From: Bacteroidetes bacterium OLB10
GTDB taxonomy: Bacteria > Bacteroidota > Bacteroidia > AKYH767-A > OLB10
Reading direction: 5' to 3'
Assembly (NCBI GenBank): GCA_001567275.1
Contig: LNBX01000026.1
Span: 331,095 to 395,094 of the forward strand
Length of the DNA: 64,000 bases
Shown here: positions 28,623-40,751 of the stretch, one piece after another
Position numbering within the stretch: position 1 is the first letter of the stretch
How the letters are laid out: every line of letters starts with the position of its first letter
Position numbers and translations under genes: made by a program
Notes under the pieces: generated by a model
Database searches by the model: none
Told to the model about the DNA's origin: nothing
The model's input: the letters and a program-made list of their open reading frames with translations, nothing else

Positions 28623-28684
28623 ATCCAATTGCAGGGAAACAATTTCGTTTACTCTGCTTTTTTGTTTATAATTAATTATCATAG

Positions 28685-30340
<1,656 letters not shown>

Positions 30341-30360
30341 TTCCGTTCAATATAAAACTA

Positions 30361-30392
30361 AAAGGCTGTCTCAAATTGAGGCAGCTTTTTTT
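30361..30392 (+). terminator. Terminator after groEL
   Basis: Positions 30362-30372 pair with 30378-30388 (core GGCTGTCTC with GAGGCAGCT, including G-T pairs) around a 5-nt loop. A T7 run follows. It ends the groESL transcript. Confidence 0.82.
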
Positions 30393-30435
30393 ATGATTAA
30401 TATATTCTTTTTTACAATAATAGACTTATTCAAAT

Positions 30436-30473
30436 AAAAAAGTCGCTGAGAGAATTTACTCAGCGACTTTTTC
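30436..30473. terminator. Terminator of the initiator tRNA, usable on both strands
   Basis: The 12-bp arms AAAGTCGCTGAG (30439-30450) and CTCAGCGACTTT (30459-30470) enclose an 8-nt loop and are flanked by A and T runs on both sides. On the minus strand it lies right after the CCA end of the tRNA gene. On the plus strand it is a second stop for groEL read-through. Confidence 0.88.
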
Positions 30474-30476
30474 TTT

Positions 30477-30551
<75 letters not shown>

Positions 30552-30606
30552 CTGTTATTTTGAGGCTGCAAAAGTAGCAACCACAGTCATATCTGCAAAT
30601 AAAAAA

Positions 30607-31852
30607 TCAAATTTGCCCGATAATAAGTTTTCTAAGTTGATTAAGAGCAGTTTCGGATGCGACCTGAATTACTCTCATGCGATTGGTACCAAGCAAAAAT
30701 TTCTTTGCAATAGTTTTTTCAGCATCAGCAACAGCGATCCAAACTGTGCCTACAGGTTTTTCTTCACTTCCACCATCAGGTCCTGCAATTCCTGTTGTGC
30801 TGATAGCAAAATCCACATTGTACTTTTTCCTCACACCCTCTGCCATTTGAATAGCTACCTCCTCACTCACTGCGCCTTTACGCAATAACGTGTCAGCATT
30901 TACATTCAGCTCATTCTTCTTAATTTCATTGCTATAACTGACTACACTTCCGACATAATATTCAGAACTTCCGGGCACAGAAGTAATCAGATGTGCAATA
31001 TTTCCTCCTGTACAACTTTCGGCAGTAGCCAGAGTTTTTCCTGATGCTCTGAGTAATTTCCCAATTATCTCTGCCAGCGTTTCATCTTCTTCTCCATAAA
31101 TATACGGAGCTATCAGTTTTTTTTAGTTTTCCTGTTTCAATTATCATTTCATTCTCCATATTCTTACTCTCTCCCATACCTGTGAGCCGCAACCGCACCA
31201 TACCTGCAGCAGGCAGATATGCCAGTTTCATATATTCAGGCAAATTATTTTCCCATTCAGCAATCATATCCGACAAATAACTTTCACCAATGCCTTGGGT
31301 AAGTATTGTTTTGTGAATAACAGGAGTGGACTTAAATTCCTGCATCAGTTTTGGAATAACAAAATCAGTCATCATTGCTTCCATTTCGTAAGGAACTCCG
31401 GGCATGCTCACAAAAACTTTTCCATCTGCATGAAACCACATACCCGGAGCAGTTCCGTTTTTATTATAAACCGGAATACATGATGCGGGTAATTCAGCCT
31501 GTGTTCTGTTGGTAGGAGTTACTTCACGGCCTCGTGCTCTAAAAATATTTTCAATATCGTTATATGCCTGTGGATCGAATACCAGATGTGTATTGAAATA
31601 CTTACACAATACTTGTTTGGTTAAGTCATCCTTGGTGGGACCAAGGCCTCCGGTAATCAGAATAATATCCGCTCTCTTGCGTGCAAGATCGAGTGCATTG
31701 ATAATCTCATCTTCAAGGTCGCCTACAACAGTAATCTGTTTCACTGCAAATCCTGCTTTATTAAGTTGACGGCTTATCCAAGGGGCATTGGTGTTTACTA
31801 CCTGCCCTATGAGCAACTCATCGCCTATGGAAATAAGTTCAGCGTAAATCAT
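30607..31852 (-). CDS. cinA: CinA-like protein: MoaB/MogA-type domain plus nicotinamide-nucleotide amidase domain (frameshifted)
   Basis: The N-terminal frame (start 31852) begins MIYAELISIGDELLIGQVVN and has ITGGLGPTKDDLTKQ and SMPGVPYEMEAMM, the CinA COG1058 domain. It breaks at an A8 run on the coding strand (T8 at 31117-31124). Dropping one A restores GKLKKLIAPYIYGEEDETLAE and leads into the second frame, which holds the PncC amidase domain (TLATAESCTGGNIAHL; ISTTGIAGPDGGSEEKPVGT). Together they give about 414 residues, the full CinA length. CinA hydrolyses ADP-ribose-type compounds and deamidates NMN. Both domains are well preserved, so the break looks recent or artefactual. Confidence 0.93.
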
Positions 31853-31886
31853 AACTTTATGAACAAAAAATTAAATGATAACTTCG

Positions 31887-31915
31887 CAAAATTAATTTTA
31901 GATAAATAACATCAA
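31887..31915 (-). promoter_or_regulatory. Candidate cinA promoter
   Basis: On the minus strand TTG (31915-31913) and TAATTTTG (31894-31887) are 18 bp apart. The predicted start is about 28 nt before the cinA ATG. It is divergent from the DUF4197 promoter. Confidence 0.55.
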
Positions 31916-31919
31916 CATA

Positions 31920-31951
31920 TTTGCTTAAACTAATTACTGGCAATATGTTTG
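31920..31951 (+). promoter_or_regulatory. Bacteroidota-type promoter of the DUF4197 gene
   Basis: TTTG (31920-31923) and TATGTTTG (31944-31951) are separated by exactly 20 bp, a full -33/-7 consensus match. Transcription would begin near 31958, leaving a leader of about 27 nt before the ATG at 31985. Confidence 0.75.
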
Positions 31952-31984
31952 AAATAATTCTTTAAACTATTAAACAGGAAAATT

Positions 31985-32701
31985 ATGAAAAGGATTCTTT
32001 TAGCTGTATTAATTTTAGCAAGCATTCAACTGCCTGCACAGAGTCTTAAGAACAAGCTTTCTACTCAATCTACCCCCAATGCACATTTGGGTGAAGGTTT
32101 ACCAAATTCTGAAATCATTAACGGACTTAAAGAAGCTTTGAAAGTGGGAATGAACAATGCCACTGCATCAGCGTCAAAAGTAGATGGGTTTTATAAAAAT
32201 CCTCTTATTAAAATTCCATTTCCAAAGGAAGTAAGCGAAGCTGAAAAAACCATGCGCAATATAGGAATGGATAAAGAAGTGGACAAGTTTGTTAAAACAC
32301 TTAACCGCGCAGCTGAAGATGCTGCAAAATCTGCAGCACCTATATTTCTCAATTCAATTTTGAAAATGAACATTGATGATGGATTGGGTATTTTAAGAGG
32401 TGGAAACGATGCAGCTACACAATATCTTAAAAACACTTCAAACGCTGCATTGATTGCCGCCTTTCAGCCTATCGTAAAAAACTCGTTAGATAAAGTTAAT
32501 ATCACCAAATACTGGAAACCTTTAATGACTAATTACAACAAATTGCCTTTTGTAAATAAAATTAATCCTGACCTAAACAGTTATGTTACCAACAAAGCTA
32601 TTGATGGATTATTTAAACTTATTGCATCGGAAGAGTTAAAGATCAGAAAAGATCCTGCACAGCGAATCAATGATTTGCTTCAAAGTGTATTTGGTAAATA
32701 A
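31985..32701 (+). CDS. DUF4197 family secreted protein
   Basis: The 238-residue product has a Sec signal (MKRILLAVLILASIQLPAQ) and the DUF4197 body: IINGLKEALKVGMNNAT, YKNPLIKIPFPKEV, LNRAAEDAAKSAAPIFLNSI and YVTNKAIDGLFKLIASEE. The family is widespread in Proteobacteria and Bacteroidota and is predicted to be a helical periplasmic or outer-membrane-associated protein; its function is not known to me. It is a single-gene unit with its own promoter and ends 5 bp from the convergent adhesin gene. The sequence is intact. Confidence 0.9.
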   Translation: MKRILLAVLILASIQLPAQSLKNKLSTQSTPNAHLGEGLPNSEIINGLKEALKVGMNNATASASKVDGFYKNPLIKIPFPKEVSEAEKTMRNIGMDKEVDKFVKTLNRAAEDAAKSAAPIFLNSILKMNIDDGLGILRGGNDAATQYLKNTSNAALIAAFQPIVKNSLDKVNITKYWKPLMTNYNKLPFVNKINPDLNSYVTNKAIDGLFKLIASEELKIRKDPAQRINDLLQSVFGK

Positions 32702-32706
32702 TTTTC

Positions 32707-35700
32707 TCATCGTACCAGGGTTACACTTCCTGCATAATCATTTTCGTGACCGGAATTTTGTACCACTTTGAGTGTATAATAATAAACTCCCTGTGGTGCA
32801 TCATTGCCTGAAGCATCTTTGCCATCCCAAACATGAGACATATTATCCGATGAGAATACCATCTGTCCCCAGCGGTTCCAAATTCGCATGGTTACTGATG
32901 ACACATCAAAAGCATATCCGGGATCATAAAATGTTTCGTTTTTCCCATCGCCATTAGGCGTAAATGCATTCGGAATAAAGAAAGGTGTGATGAATACTTC
33001 ACGTGAAGTTACACTTTCACATCCAGCAATATTGGTTATCTGCAATGTAATGGTGTATTTACCGGGCGACTGATACTGATACTGACTGACAGGAATATCT
33101 GATTTTTGTCCGTCCCCGAAATCCCAATGCCAGGTAACAGCATTTTCTGAATTATCTTTTAATTCAATAGTTGAATTATAGAGCGGAGCAAAGTCCGGTG
33201 ATACATCAAACTGAGCAAGAGGCAACGGGAATATGGTTATATCTACATTCTGTGTTGAAGAATCAACACAACCTGCAGGAGTGGTAATGATTAAAGTTAC
33301 AGGATAAGTTCCTGAGCTATCATACTGATGTACGGGATTCATCTCCGAAGAAACTGCATCACCAAAATTCCAGCTAAACACAGATCCTGCAGGATAAACA
33401 GAAGTATTTGTGAAATGAATTCTGGGTACTTCGCAAGTAAGACTGCTGTCGTTTGTAAATGTAACTACCGGCAAAGGATTTACAGTAAGATAAAAGTTGG
33501 CAGAATTAACACAACCGACTGCTGAAGTAACTGTACAAGTATAATTGCCATTGGTATTTGCATTTATAAATGCAGTATTCTCACCTGTTGACCACTGATA
33601 TGCTGCAAACGCACCTGCATTAAGCATCGCTGTTTCATTCTCACAGATGGCAGATGGCCCCGTGATAACAGGTTGAGGAAGCGGATTGACAGTAATTGCT
33701 GCGCTGCCACCAAAATTCCCATTACAATATAAATCAGTTATCAGATTCAGCGTATAAGTGGTTGCAGAAGTTGGTGCTACCGGAATAGTTACTGTAGAAT
33801 TTGAAGTTGTAAACGGCCCGAAAGCTGTGCTTCCATCTGTGTAACCATAACGGAATGGCGGAGTTCCGGTGATGTCAATCTGTACCGGGGTTGACTGCCC
33901 GACACATATTGCAGTAGTTCCTGAAACAATTGCTGAAGGTAACTGATGCACGGCAACATTAAATGGTGCAGATGTGTTTACGCAACCATTCATATCTGTA
34001 ACAGTAACGATATAATTTCCGGCAGTTGTTGTGCTGATAGAATCAGTTGATGCTCCTGTTGACCATTGATAAGATGCATAATTACCTGTACTCAGAGTAG
34101 CTGTCTCACCAATACAAATGTTATTATCTCCAGAAATCACCGGTGACGGAAGACTCCATACTGTAATGCTTTGTGATGCAGATGCTGTGCAACCATTGGC
34201 ATCAGTAACTGTTACTACGTAATTGCCACCCGCGTTAACAGTAACAGCAGATGATGAAGCACCTGTTGACCAAAGATAAGATGGATAATTTCCTGTAACT
34301 GTAAGTTGAGATGAATCGCCACTGCAAAATGCATTGATACCTGTTATTGCGGGAGTAGGCAATGGATTTACCAGCACAGCAAATGATGCAGCTGCAGAAC
34401 ATCCGTTGGAATTTGTTACGGTAACGGAGTAGGTTCCGCTCTGAGTTACTGAAATGGTTTGTGTGGACGCACCTGTTGACCAGTTATAAGACGTAAAACT
34501 TCCTGCATCGAGTAAAGATGACTGGTTTTGGCATATAGCTGCTGTGCCTGTAATGACAGGTGTAGGATTTGTGTAAGCTGCAAGTGTATAGCTTACAGAG
34601 TCAATACAACCATTTGCATCAGTTACGGTAACTGCGTAAGTGCCTGGTACGTTAGTGTTGATTGTTTGGGTATTACTTCCGGTTGACCAAACATAAGCAG
34701 CAAAACTTCCGGTGGTCAACGCTGCTGATGCTCCCGGACAAATTCCGGCAGGGCCGTTAATTACAGGAGCAGGTAATGAATAGACTGTTATTGGTAAAGA
34801 CGCAGATGCAGAACATCCGTAAGCATTGGTTACCGTTACGCTGTAAGTTCCTCCGGTTGTAACATTGAGTGTTGGCGTAACTGCTCCTGTTGACCAAAGA
34901 TAACTTGCATATCCACCTCCTGCACTGAGTGTTGAATTTGCTCCCTGACAAAATGCTGTTGTGCCTGTTATTGCCGGTGATGGATTTGGATTGACTGTAA
35001 GATTAAATGTCGTGCTTCCCGTGCAACCATTGGCATCTGTAACAGTTACGGTGTAAATACCTGAAGTGTTGGCTGAAATATTTGCACTTGTAGATCCTGT
35101 TGACCACTGATACGAAGTATAACTTCCTGCACTGAGTGTACTGCTTTGTCCCTGACAAATTGAGTTGTTACCAGTAATAGCAGGTGTTGGCAAAGGATTG
35201 ATGGTTGTGGTTGCTGAAGTAGTTCCTGTACAACCATTCGCATCTGTTACCGTAACGCTGAATGTATTTGCTGTGGACACTGTAATTGAATTTGCTGTTG
35301 ACCCTGTTGACCATTGATATTGTGGGTAAGTACCTCCAACATTCAAAGTAGTGGAAGTACCTGTACAAAATGCAGTGGTGCCTGTAATCGCAGGTGTAGG
35401 ATTGGGGTTTACTGTAACCACTGTATTGGTTGTTCCTGTACATCCTGTAGCATTTGTTACCGTTACGCTGTAAGTTCCTCCTGTTGTAACATTGAGTGTT
35501 GGCGTAACTGCTCCTGTTGACCAAAGATAACTTGCATATCCACCTCCTGCACTGAGTGTTGAATTTGCTCCCTGACAAAATGCTGTTGTGCCTGTTATTG
35601 CCGGTGATGGATTTGGATTGACCGTAAGATTAAATGTAGTGCTTCCCGTGCAACCGTTGGCATCTGTAACAGTTACGGTGTAAATACCTGAAGTGTTGGC

Positions 35701-37899
35701 TGAAATATTTGCACTTGTAGATCCTGTTGACCACTGATACGAAGTATAACTTCCTGCATTGAGTGTACTGCTTTGTCCCTGACAAATTGAGTTGTTACCT
35801 GTTATTGATGGTGTTGGCAAAGGATTGATGGTTGTGGTTGCTGAAGTAGTTCCTGTACAACCATTCGCATCTGTTACTGTAACGCTGAATGTATTTGCTG
35901 TGGATACTGTAATTGAATTTGCTGATGATCCTGTTGACCATTGATATTGTGAGTAATTACCTCCTACATTCAAAGTAGTGGAAGTACCTGTACAAAATGC
36001 AGTTGTGCCTGTAATCGAAGGTGTAGGATTGGGGTTTACTGTAACCACTGTATTGGTTGTTCCTGTACATCCCGCAGCATTTGTTACCGTTACGCTGTAA
36101 GTTCCTCCTGTTGTAACATTGAGAGTTGGTGTAACTGCTCCCGTTGACCAAAGATAACTTGCATATCCACCTCCTGCGCTGAGTGTTGAATTTGCTCCCT
36201 GACAAAATGCTGTTGTGCCTGTTATTGCCGGTGATGGATTTGGATTGACTGTAAGATTAAATGTAGTGCTTCCCGTGCAACCGTTGGCATCTGTAACAGT
36301 TACGGTGTAAATACCTGAAGTGTTGGCTGAAATATTTGCACTTGTAGATCCTGTTGACCACAGATAAGAAGTATAACTTCCTGCGCTGAGTGTACTGCTC
36401 TGTCCCTGACAAATTGAGTTGTTACCTGTTATTGATGGTGTTGGATTTGTATTGGCAGTTACAGCAACCGAAGCGGAAGCAGTACATCCTCCCGGATATG
36501 TAACTGTAACAGTATAGGTGGTTGCACTGCTGACAGTAATAGATTGTGAAGTTGCACCGTTACTCCAAATATAACTGTTACCGGCAGTAGCAGTAAGTGT
36601 GGTAGCTTGACCTGAACAGATAGTGGTTACTCCCGAAATTGAGGCAGTTGGTGCTGCAACAGTTACTGAAATAGTATCACTTGCAAAACAGGTTGGAGTC
36701 TCGTACACTGTTACGATATATGTCCCTGCTGTCGAAACTGTAATGGTTTGTGTTGTTTCACCTGTACTCCACAAATAACTGTTACCTGCATTAGCCTCTA
36801 AATCTACACTACCACCCGGGCAAAGATTTGTTGAACCTAAAGGAGTGATGGTTGCAGTTGGTGTCGTAAAAATTATTTTTACCTGCTTGCTTGAAGCAAA
36901 ACAAAGAGCAGCCAGATTGACCACTGCATACTGATAAACACCTGTAGAGGTAATATTGGCTTCCGTAACTACAATTGACTGAGTAGTAGCTCCATTATTC
37001 CACGTAACACCTCCAACAGTATTTGAAGCTGACAATATAACTGAATCACCGTGACAGGCATAGATTGTATCCACAGTACAAAGTGCACCATTTGCATACA
37101 TATTAAGATTACCAATACTGGTAAAACTTTTTGCTTCAAGAAAAACTCCTGAATCATATACTCCATCACCAACATCTGCAATTGCAAATTTCATGTGATA
37201 GGTCTGACATGGCAAAACCGCAATACCGGCATTGATTACATGCGTAAATCCATCAAAAAATATTGCACCACCTCCGTTAGCTACATTATCTGTATAATAA
37301 GCACAGTTAGTACATGGCCCTGTTGCCACACCACCGCTGTTGCCGTTATTTACATTGTCAATTGATACAGGAATAGTAGTAGAAGGTATTAATGCCAGAT
37401 TCTTTGATCCAACAATTCCAGGTCCTGAAATATAAAAAGCAAACACATCGTTGAAACCTGCGTTTACAAACTCATTATACTCTTCAGATCCAAAAACAAA
37501 CCGAAAACCAATACTATCAGCAGCAGGTGTAAAATCAAACTCGAGCACCGTGGCATCGAATGTTTGCTGAGGGCTTACTATCATATTCAACTGTGCATCT
37601 CCGCTGGCACCTAAATCTGTACTGTGAAAATCTGAAGGTGGAGAGGTGGGTGTTTGACCGGCATTACCTGTGGAGAGAAAAATTCCTTTTGCTATGCCCA
37701 GATTACAACCTCCTGCACAACTGAAAAGTCCACGTGCTGAGGCATTGCCCGTGTATGTAATATTGCTAACCGTTACTCCTGTTCCAACTAACGAATCAAC
37801 GATAGCGTTTACCGGATTTCCTGAAGTTACTGTTAACTGTGCTTGTCCTTGTATTGATGCAAGAACAAACATGATAATAATACATAGTTTGTTTTTCAT
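32707..37899 (-). CDS. Giant T9SS-secreted adhesin-like protein (choice-of-anchor L, Ig-like/PKD repeats, type B sorting domain)
   Basis: The 1730-residue product has a Sec signal and an N-terminal choice-of-anchor L domain (about residues 22-250; GLFSCAGGCNLGIAKGIFLS, FVFGSEEYNEFV). About 17 Ig-like repeats of 65-75 residues follow, each with a Cys near its start (SICQGQ, AFCTGT) and another near its end (DANGCTG). There are two PKD domains (FSWNFGDAVSSEMNPVHQYD; WHWDFGDGQKSD). It ends with the gliding-motility-type C-terminal domain (FIPNAFTPNGDGKNETF to GSVTLVR), a type B T9SS signal. It is probably a surface adhesin or filament. The paired cysteines suggest one disulfide per repeat. The middle contains a near-identical 627-bp tandem repeat. 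Confidence 0.93.
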   Translation of the reverse strand: MKNKLCIIIMFVLASIQGQAQLTVTSGNPVNAIVDSLVGTGVTVSNITYTGNASARGLFSCAGGCNLGIAKGIFLSTGNAGQTPTSPPSDFHSTDLGASGDAQLNMIVSPQQTFDATVLEFDFTPAADSIGFRFVFGSEEYNEFVNAGFNDVFAFYISGPGIVGSKNLALIPSTTIPVSIDNVNNGNSGGVATGPCTNCAYYTDNVANGGGAIFFDGFTHVINAGIAVLPCQTYHMKFAIADVGDGVYDSGVFLEAKSFTSIGNLNMYANGALCTVDTIYACHGDSVILSASNTVGGVTWNNGATTQSIVVTEANITSTGVYQYAVVNLAALCFASSKQVKIIFTTPTATITPLGSTNLCPGGSVDLEANAGNSYLWSTGETTQTITVSTAGTYIVTVYETPTCFASDTISVTVAAPTASISGVTTICSGQATTLTATAGNSYIWSNGATSQSITVSSATTYTVTVTYPGGCTASASVAVTANTNPTPSITGNNSICQGQSSTLSAGSYTSYLWSTGSTSANISANTSGIYTVTVTDANGCTGSTTFNLTVNPNPSPAITGTTAFCQGANSTLSAGGGYASYLWSTGAVTPTLNVTTGGTYSVTVTNAAGCTGTTNTVVTVNPNPTPSITGTTAFCTGTSTTLNVGGNYSQYQWSTGSSANSITVSTANTFSVTVTDANGCTGTTSATTTINPLPTPSITGNNSICQGQSSTLNAGSYTSYQWSTGSTSANISANTSGIYTVTVTDANGCTGSTTFNLTVNPNPSPAITGTTAFCQGANSTLSAGGGYASYLWSTGAVTPTLNVTTGGTYSVTVTNATGCTGTTNTVVTVNPNPTPAITGTTAFCTGTSTTLNVGGTYPQYQWSTGSTANSITVSTANTFSVTVTDANGCTGTTSATTTINPLPTPAITGNNSICQGQSSTLSAGSYTSYQWSTGSTSANISANTSGIYTVTVTDANGCTGSTTFNLTVNPNPSPAITGTTAFCQGANSTLSAGGGYASYLWSTGAVTPTLNVTTGGTYSVTVTNAYGCSASASLPITVYSLPAPVINGPAGICPGASAALTTGSFAAYVWSTGSNTQTINTNVPGTYAVTVTDANGCIDSVSYTLAAYTNPTPVITGTAAICQNQSSLLDAGSFTSYNWSTGASTQTISVTQSGTYSVTVTNSNGCSAAASFAVLVNPLPTPAITGINAFCSGDSSQLTVTGNYPSYLWSTGASSSAVTVNAGGNYVVTVTDANGCTASASQSITVWSLPSPVISGDNNICIGETATLSTGNYASYQWSTGASTDSISTTTAGNYIVTVTDMNGCVNTSAPFNVAVHQLPSAIVSGTTAICVGQSTPVQIDITGTPPFRYGYTDGSTAFGPFTTSNSTVTIPVAPTSATTYTLNLITDLYCNGNFGGSAAITVNPLPQPVITGPSAICENETAMLNAGAFAAYQWSTGENTAFINANTNGNYTCTVTSAVGCVNSANFYLTVNPLPVVTFTNDSSLTCEVPRIHFTNTSVYPAGSVFSWNFGDAVSSEMNPVHQYDSSGTYPVTLIITTPAGCVDSSTQNVDITIFPLPLAQFDVSPDFAPLYNSTIELKDNSENAVTWHWDFGDGQKSDIPVSQYQYQSPGKYTITLQITNIAGCESVTSREVFITPFFIPNAFTPNGDGKNETFYDPGYAFDVSSVTMRIWNRWGQMVFSSDNMSHVWDGKDASGNDAPQGVYYYTLKVVQNSGHENDYAGSVTLVR
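34820..36440 (-). repeat. 627-bp higher-order tandem repeat (about 2.6 copies) in the adhesin gene
   Basis: The same 20-bp landmark near GACAAATTGA occurs at 35154, 35781 and 36408, exactly 627 bp apart (209 codons). Each full unit carries three Ig-like repeats in the order SICQGQ, AFCQGA, AFCTGT; the third copy stops after two. Copies differ by only scattered bases. The unit is in frame, so copy-number change would lengthen or shorten the protein without breaking it. Confidence 0.93.
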
Positions 37900-37967
37900 A
37901 TCAATGGCTTATAATGTCCAAAGATATATAAAAATACTAATTTACAAAACGTTTTTTTTGGTTTAAT

Positions 37968-40751
37968 TTAATGGGCTTCAAGCCAGTTGGCACCCACCCC
38001 TATTTCAACTTCAAGCGGTACATTGGTCTTAATAGCCTGAATCATTCTGTCATGAATAATTGGTTTTATTATTTCCAGTTCACTTTTATGTGCATCAAAA
38101 ACGAGTTCGTCATGCACCTGCAGTGTCATACGCGTTTTGAGTTTAAGTTTTTTAAATTCATCATAGATATTAATCATGGCCAGTTTAATTAAATCAGCTG
38201 CACTTCCCTGAAGCGGTGCATTGATTGCTTCGCGCTCCGCAAAACCACGTACGGTAAAATTTCTTGAGTTAATATCCTTCAGATATCTTCTGCGACCCAT
38301 GATGGTTTTAACATATCCATTTGCTCTTGCAAACTCAAGCGTATCATTCATGTAGTTTTTCAGCTTAGGATATTGTACAAAATAATTTTCAATCAGTTCA
38401 CTTGCTTCTTTTCGCGGAATACCCAACCGCTGAGATAATCCGAAGGCCGAGATAGCATAAATAATTCCAAAATTTACCATCTTGGCCTTACTTCTCATCT
38501 CTTTTGTAACATCATCCATTGCCACATTGTACACACGTGCTGCAGTAGCTCGGTGTATGTCGTGTCCTTGCCTGAATGCTTCGAGCATGTTTTCATCACC
38601 ACTGATTTCGGCTGCCAACCGCAGTTCAATCTGAGAATAGTCTGCAGATACCAGTACATGTTCATCATCACGTGCAATAAATGCTTTTCGTACTTTCTGT
38701 CCGCGCTCGGTACGAATTGGAATGTTTTGCAAGTTCGGACCAATAGAGCTTAACCTTCCTGTAGATGCAATGGTTTGGTTAAAAGTAGTATGCACTCTTC
38801 CTGTTTTAAGGTTAATCATCTGAGGCAATGCATCCACATAGGTTGATTTCAGTTTTGTAAGCTCGCGGTATTCGAGAATTTTTTCAGCAATAGGATATTC
38901 TGTTGCAAGTTTACTCAACACTTCTTCGTTGGTAGAGTGCTGACCGGTAGCTGTTTTTTTGTCAACAGGAAGTTTTAAATGTCCAAACAACACATCGCCC
39001 AATTGCCGAGGTGAATCCAGATTAAATTCCATTCCTGCAAGTGAAAAAACCTGATCACGATAATGAATCATTTCTGCCTCTAACTCCTTGCTGTATGATT
39101 TAAGATAAGGCTCATCAATCTTCACACCTTCATATTCCATATCAGTAAGCACTTCAATCAATGGCAACTCTATTTTATACAACACATCTTCCACTTCTCG
39201 CTTTTGTACCATCGGACTTATAACCTGTTTCAACTGAAAGGTAATATCGGCATCTTCAGCGGCATATTCAGAAATTTTTTCAAGAGGAACATCGCGCATG
39301 CTCCCCTGCCCTTTTCCTTTCTTTCCTATCAGTTCTTCAATATGCACCGGAGTGTATCCAAGATAGGTTTCGCTCAGATAGTCCATTCCGTGTTTCATAT
39401 CAGCTTCCACCAAATAATGTGCTATCATAGTATCATAAATAGGCAAACTCACTTCCACACCATAACGTCTCATTACCAGCATATCGAATTTTATGTTCTG
39501 CCCGATTTTTACAATTGTTTTGCTCTCCAGAACAGGTTTGAATTTCAGGCAAATTTCTTTAGCTTTTGTTTCATCATCAGGACAGGGAACATAATAACCT
39601 GTTCCTTCTTTGAATGAAAATGAAAGTCCAACAATACTTAATGAAAAATAATCGAGTGAAGAAGTTTCAGTATCAAAACAAATTTCTTTTTGCTGTAACA
39701 GTTCATTCACCAAATTATCCATTGCATCATCGTCTTGTACCACAATGTAATGATGCGGAGTATTGCTTATGTTTTTCCCTTTTTGAATATCTGACTCCGG
39801 ACTTATTTCTTCATCACCAAATAAACTTGCCTGAACAGGAACAACGGTTTTTTGTTCCCTGTTTACAGAAAATGTTTCACCTAAAATTCTTTTCCCTAAC
39901 GAACGAAATTCAAGTTCTGTAAAAATCTGAGATAATTTTTCTTTGTCAGGTTCCGACATCAGCAAATCATCGTCACTTACCTCCACAGGAACATCGAGAA
40001 TGATGGTGGCTAACTGCTTACTGATTTTTGCTTGTTCAACATTGCTTCTGATATTTTCACCGAGTTTTCCTTTAATTTCTTCTGCAGATGCAATCACATT
40101 TTCCATGCTTCCATATTCTTTAATCAGCTTCTTGGCTGTCTTTTCGCCAACACCGGGAATTCCCGGAATATTATCCACTGCATCACCCCACATTCCGAGT
40201 ATATCAATTACCTGTTCGGGATTTTCAACTTCCCATTTTTCACGAACTTCCTTCACACCCATTATTTCAATTTCATTTCCTTGACGTCCGGGTTTATAAA
40301 TAAAAATATTCGGTGACACCAGTTGTGCATAATCCTTATCGGGAGTAACCATGTAAATAACATGTCCATCTTTCTCTTTCTGCTTTGCAATGGTTCCGAT
40401 TACATCATCGGCTTCATAGCCATCGCACTCCAACATCGGAATCTTAAACGCTTTGATAATTTCTCTGATATATGGAATAGCATACTGAATATCTTCAGGC
40501 ATTGCCTCTCGGTTTGCTTTATAAAAACTATGTTCAGCAGCACGGTTTGTTTCGGCAGCTGCATCAAACACAACTGCTATATGTGTTGGTTTTTCTTTTT
40601 TTATTAAATCGAACAATGCAGTTGTAAAGCCACTAATAGCAGAAACATTCTGACCTTTGCTGTTAATCAGTGGATTTCTGCTGAAAGCAAAATAAGCACG
40701 ATAAATTAGTGCATAAGCATCCAGCAGAAATAATCTTTTGTCTTCGTTCAT
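37968..40751 (-). CDS. polA: DNA polymerase I
   Basis: The 927-residue product has a 5'-3' exonuclease domain (1-295; LFLLDAYALIYRAYFAF, GDAVDNIPGIPGVGEKTAKK). The 3'-5' proofreading domain has its metal ligands intact (D360 and E362 in CFDTETSSLD). The polymerase domain has DYSQIELRLAAEISGDENM (motif A), RSKAKMVNFGIIYAISAFGL (finger helix) and LQVHDELVFD (motif C). It fills gaps and removes RNA primers. Its ATG overlaps the stop of the cysteine desulfurase gene, so translation is probably coupled. Complete. Confidence 0.98.
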   Translation of the reverse strand: MNEDKRLFLLDAYALIYRAYFAFSRNPLINSKGQNVSAISGFTTALFDLIKKEKPTHIAVVFDAAAETNRAAEHSFYKANREAMPEDIQYAIPYIREIIKAFKIPMLECDGYEADDVIGTIAKQKEKDGHVIYMVTPDKDYAQLVSPNIFIYKPGRQGNEIEIMGVKEVREKWEVENPEQVIDILGMWGDAVDNIPGIPGVGEKTAKKLIKEYGSMENVIASAEEIKGKLGENIRSNVEQAKISKQLATIILDVPVEVSDDDLLMSEPDKEKLSQIFTELEFRSLGKRILGETFSVNREQKTVVPVQASLFGDEEISPESDIQKGKNISNTPHHYIVVQDDDAMDNLVNELLQQKEICFDTETSSLDYFSLSIVGLSFSFKEGTGYYVPCPDDETKAKEICLKFKPVLESKTIVKIGQNIKFDMLVMRRYGVEVSLPIYDTMIAHYLVEADMKHGMDYLSETYLGYTPVHIEELIGKKGKGQGSMRDVPLEKISEYAAEDADITFQLKQVISPMVQKREVEDVLYKIELPLIEVLTDMEYEGVKIDEPYLKSYSKELEAEMIHYRDQVFSLAGMEFNLDSPRQLGDVLFGHLKLPVDKKTATGQHSTNEEVLSKLATEYPIAEKILEYRELTKLKSTYVDALPQMINLKTGRVHTTFNQTIASTGRLSSIGPNLQNIPIRTERGQKVRKAFIARDDEHVLVSADYSQIELRLAAEISGDENMLEAFRQGHDIHRATAARVYNVAMDDVTKEMRSKAKMVNFGIIYAISAFGLSQRLGIPRKEASELIENYFVQYPKLKNYMNDTLEFARANGYVKTIMGRRRYLKDINSRNFTVRGFAEREAINAPLQGSAADLIKLAMINIYDEFKKLKLKTRMTLQVHDELVFDAHKSELEIIKPIIHDRMIQAIKTNVPLEVEIGVGANWLEAH

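Noticed and set aside
30607..31852. Two separate genes for the CinA N-terminal domain and the PncC amidase
   Set aside because: The linker residues between them are encoded in the second frame upstream of its first ATG, so the pair is one gene broken at an A8 run.
34757..36205. Repeated open frames on the same and opposite strands inside the adhesin gene, with Cys-rich products that recur every 627 bp
   Set aside because: They are out-of-frame readings of the repeat DNA. The in-frame 1730-residue protein with a signal peptide and sorting domain explains the region.
34820..36440. Regularly spaced repeats that might suggest a CRISPR array
   Set aside because: The period is 627 bp, the repeats are coding and in frame, and there are no short direct repeats with unique spacers or cas genes.
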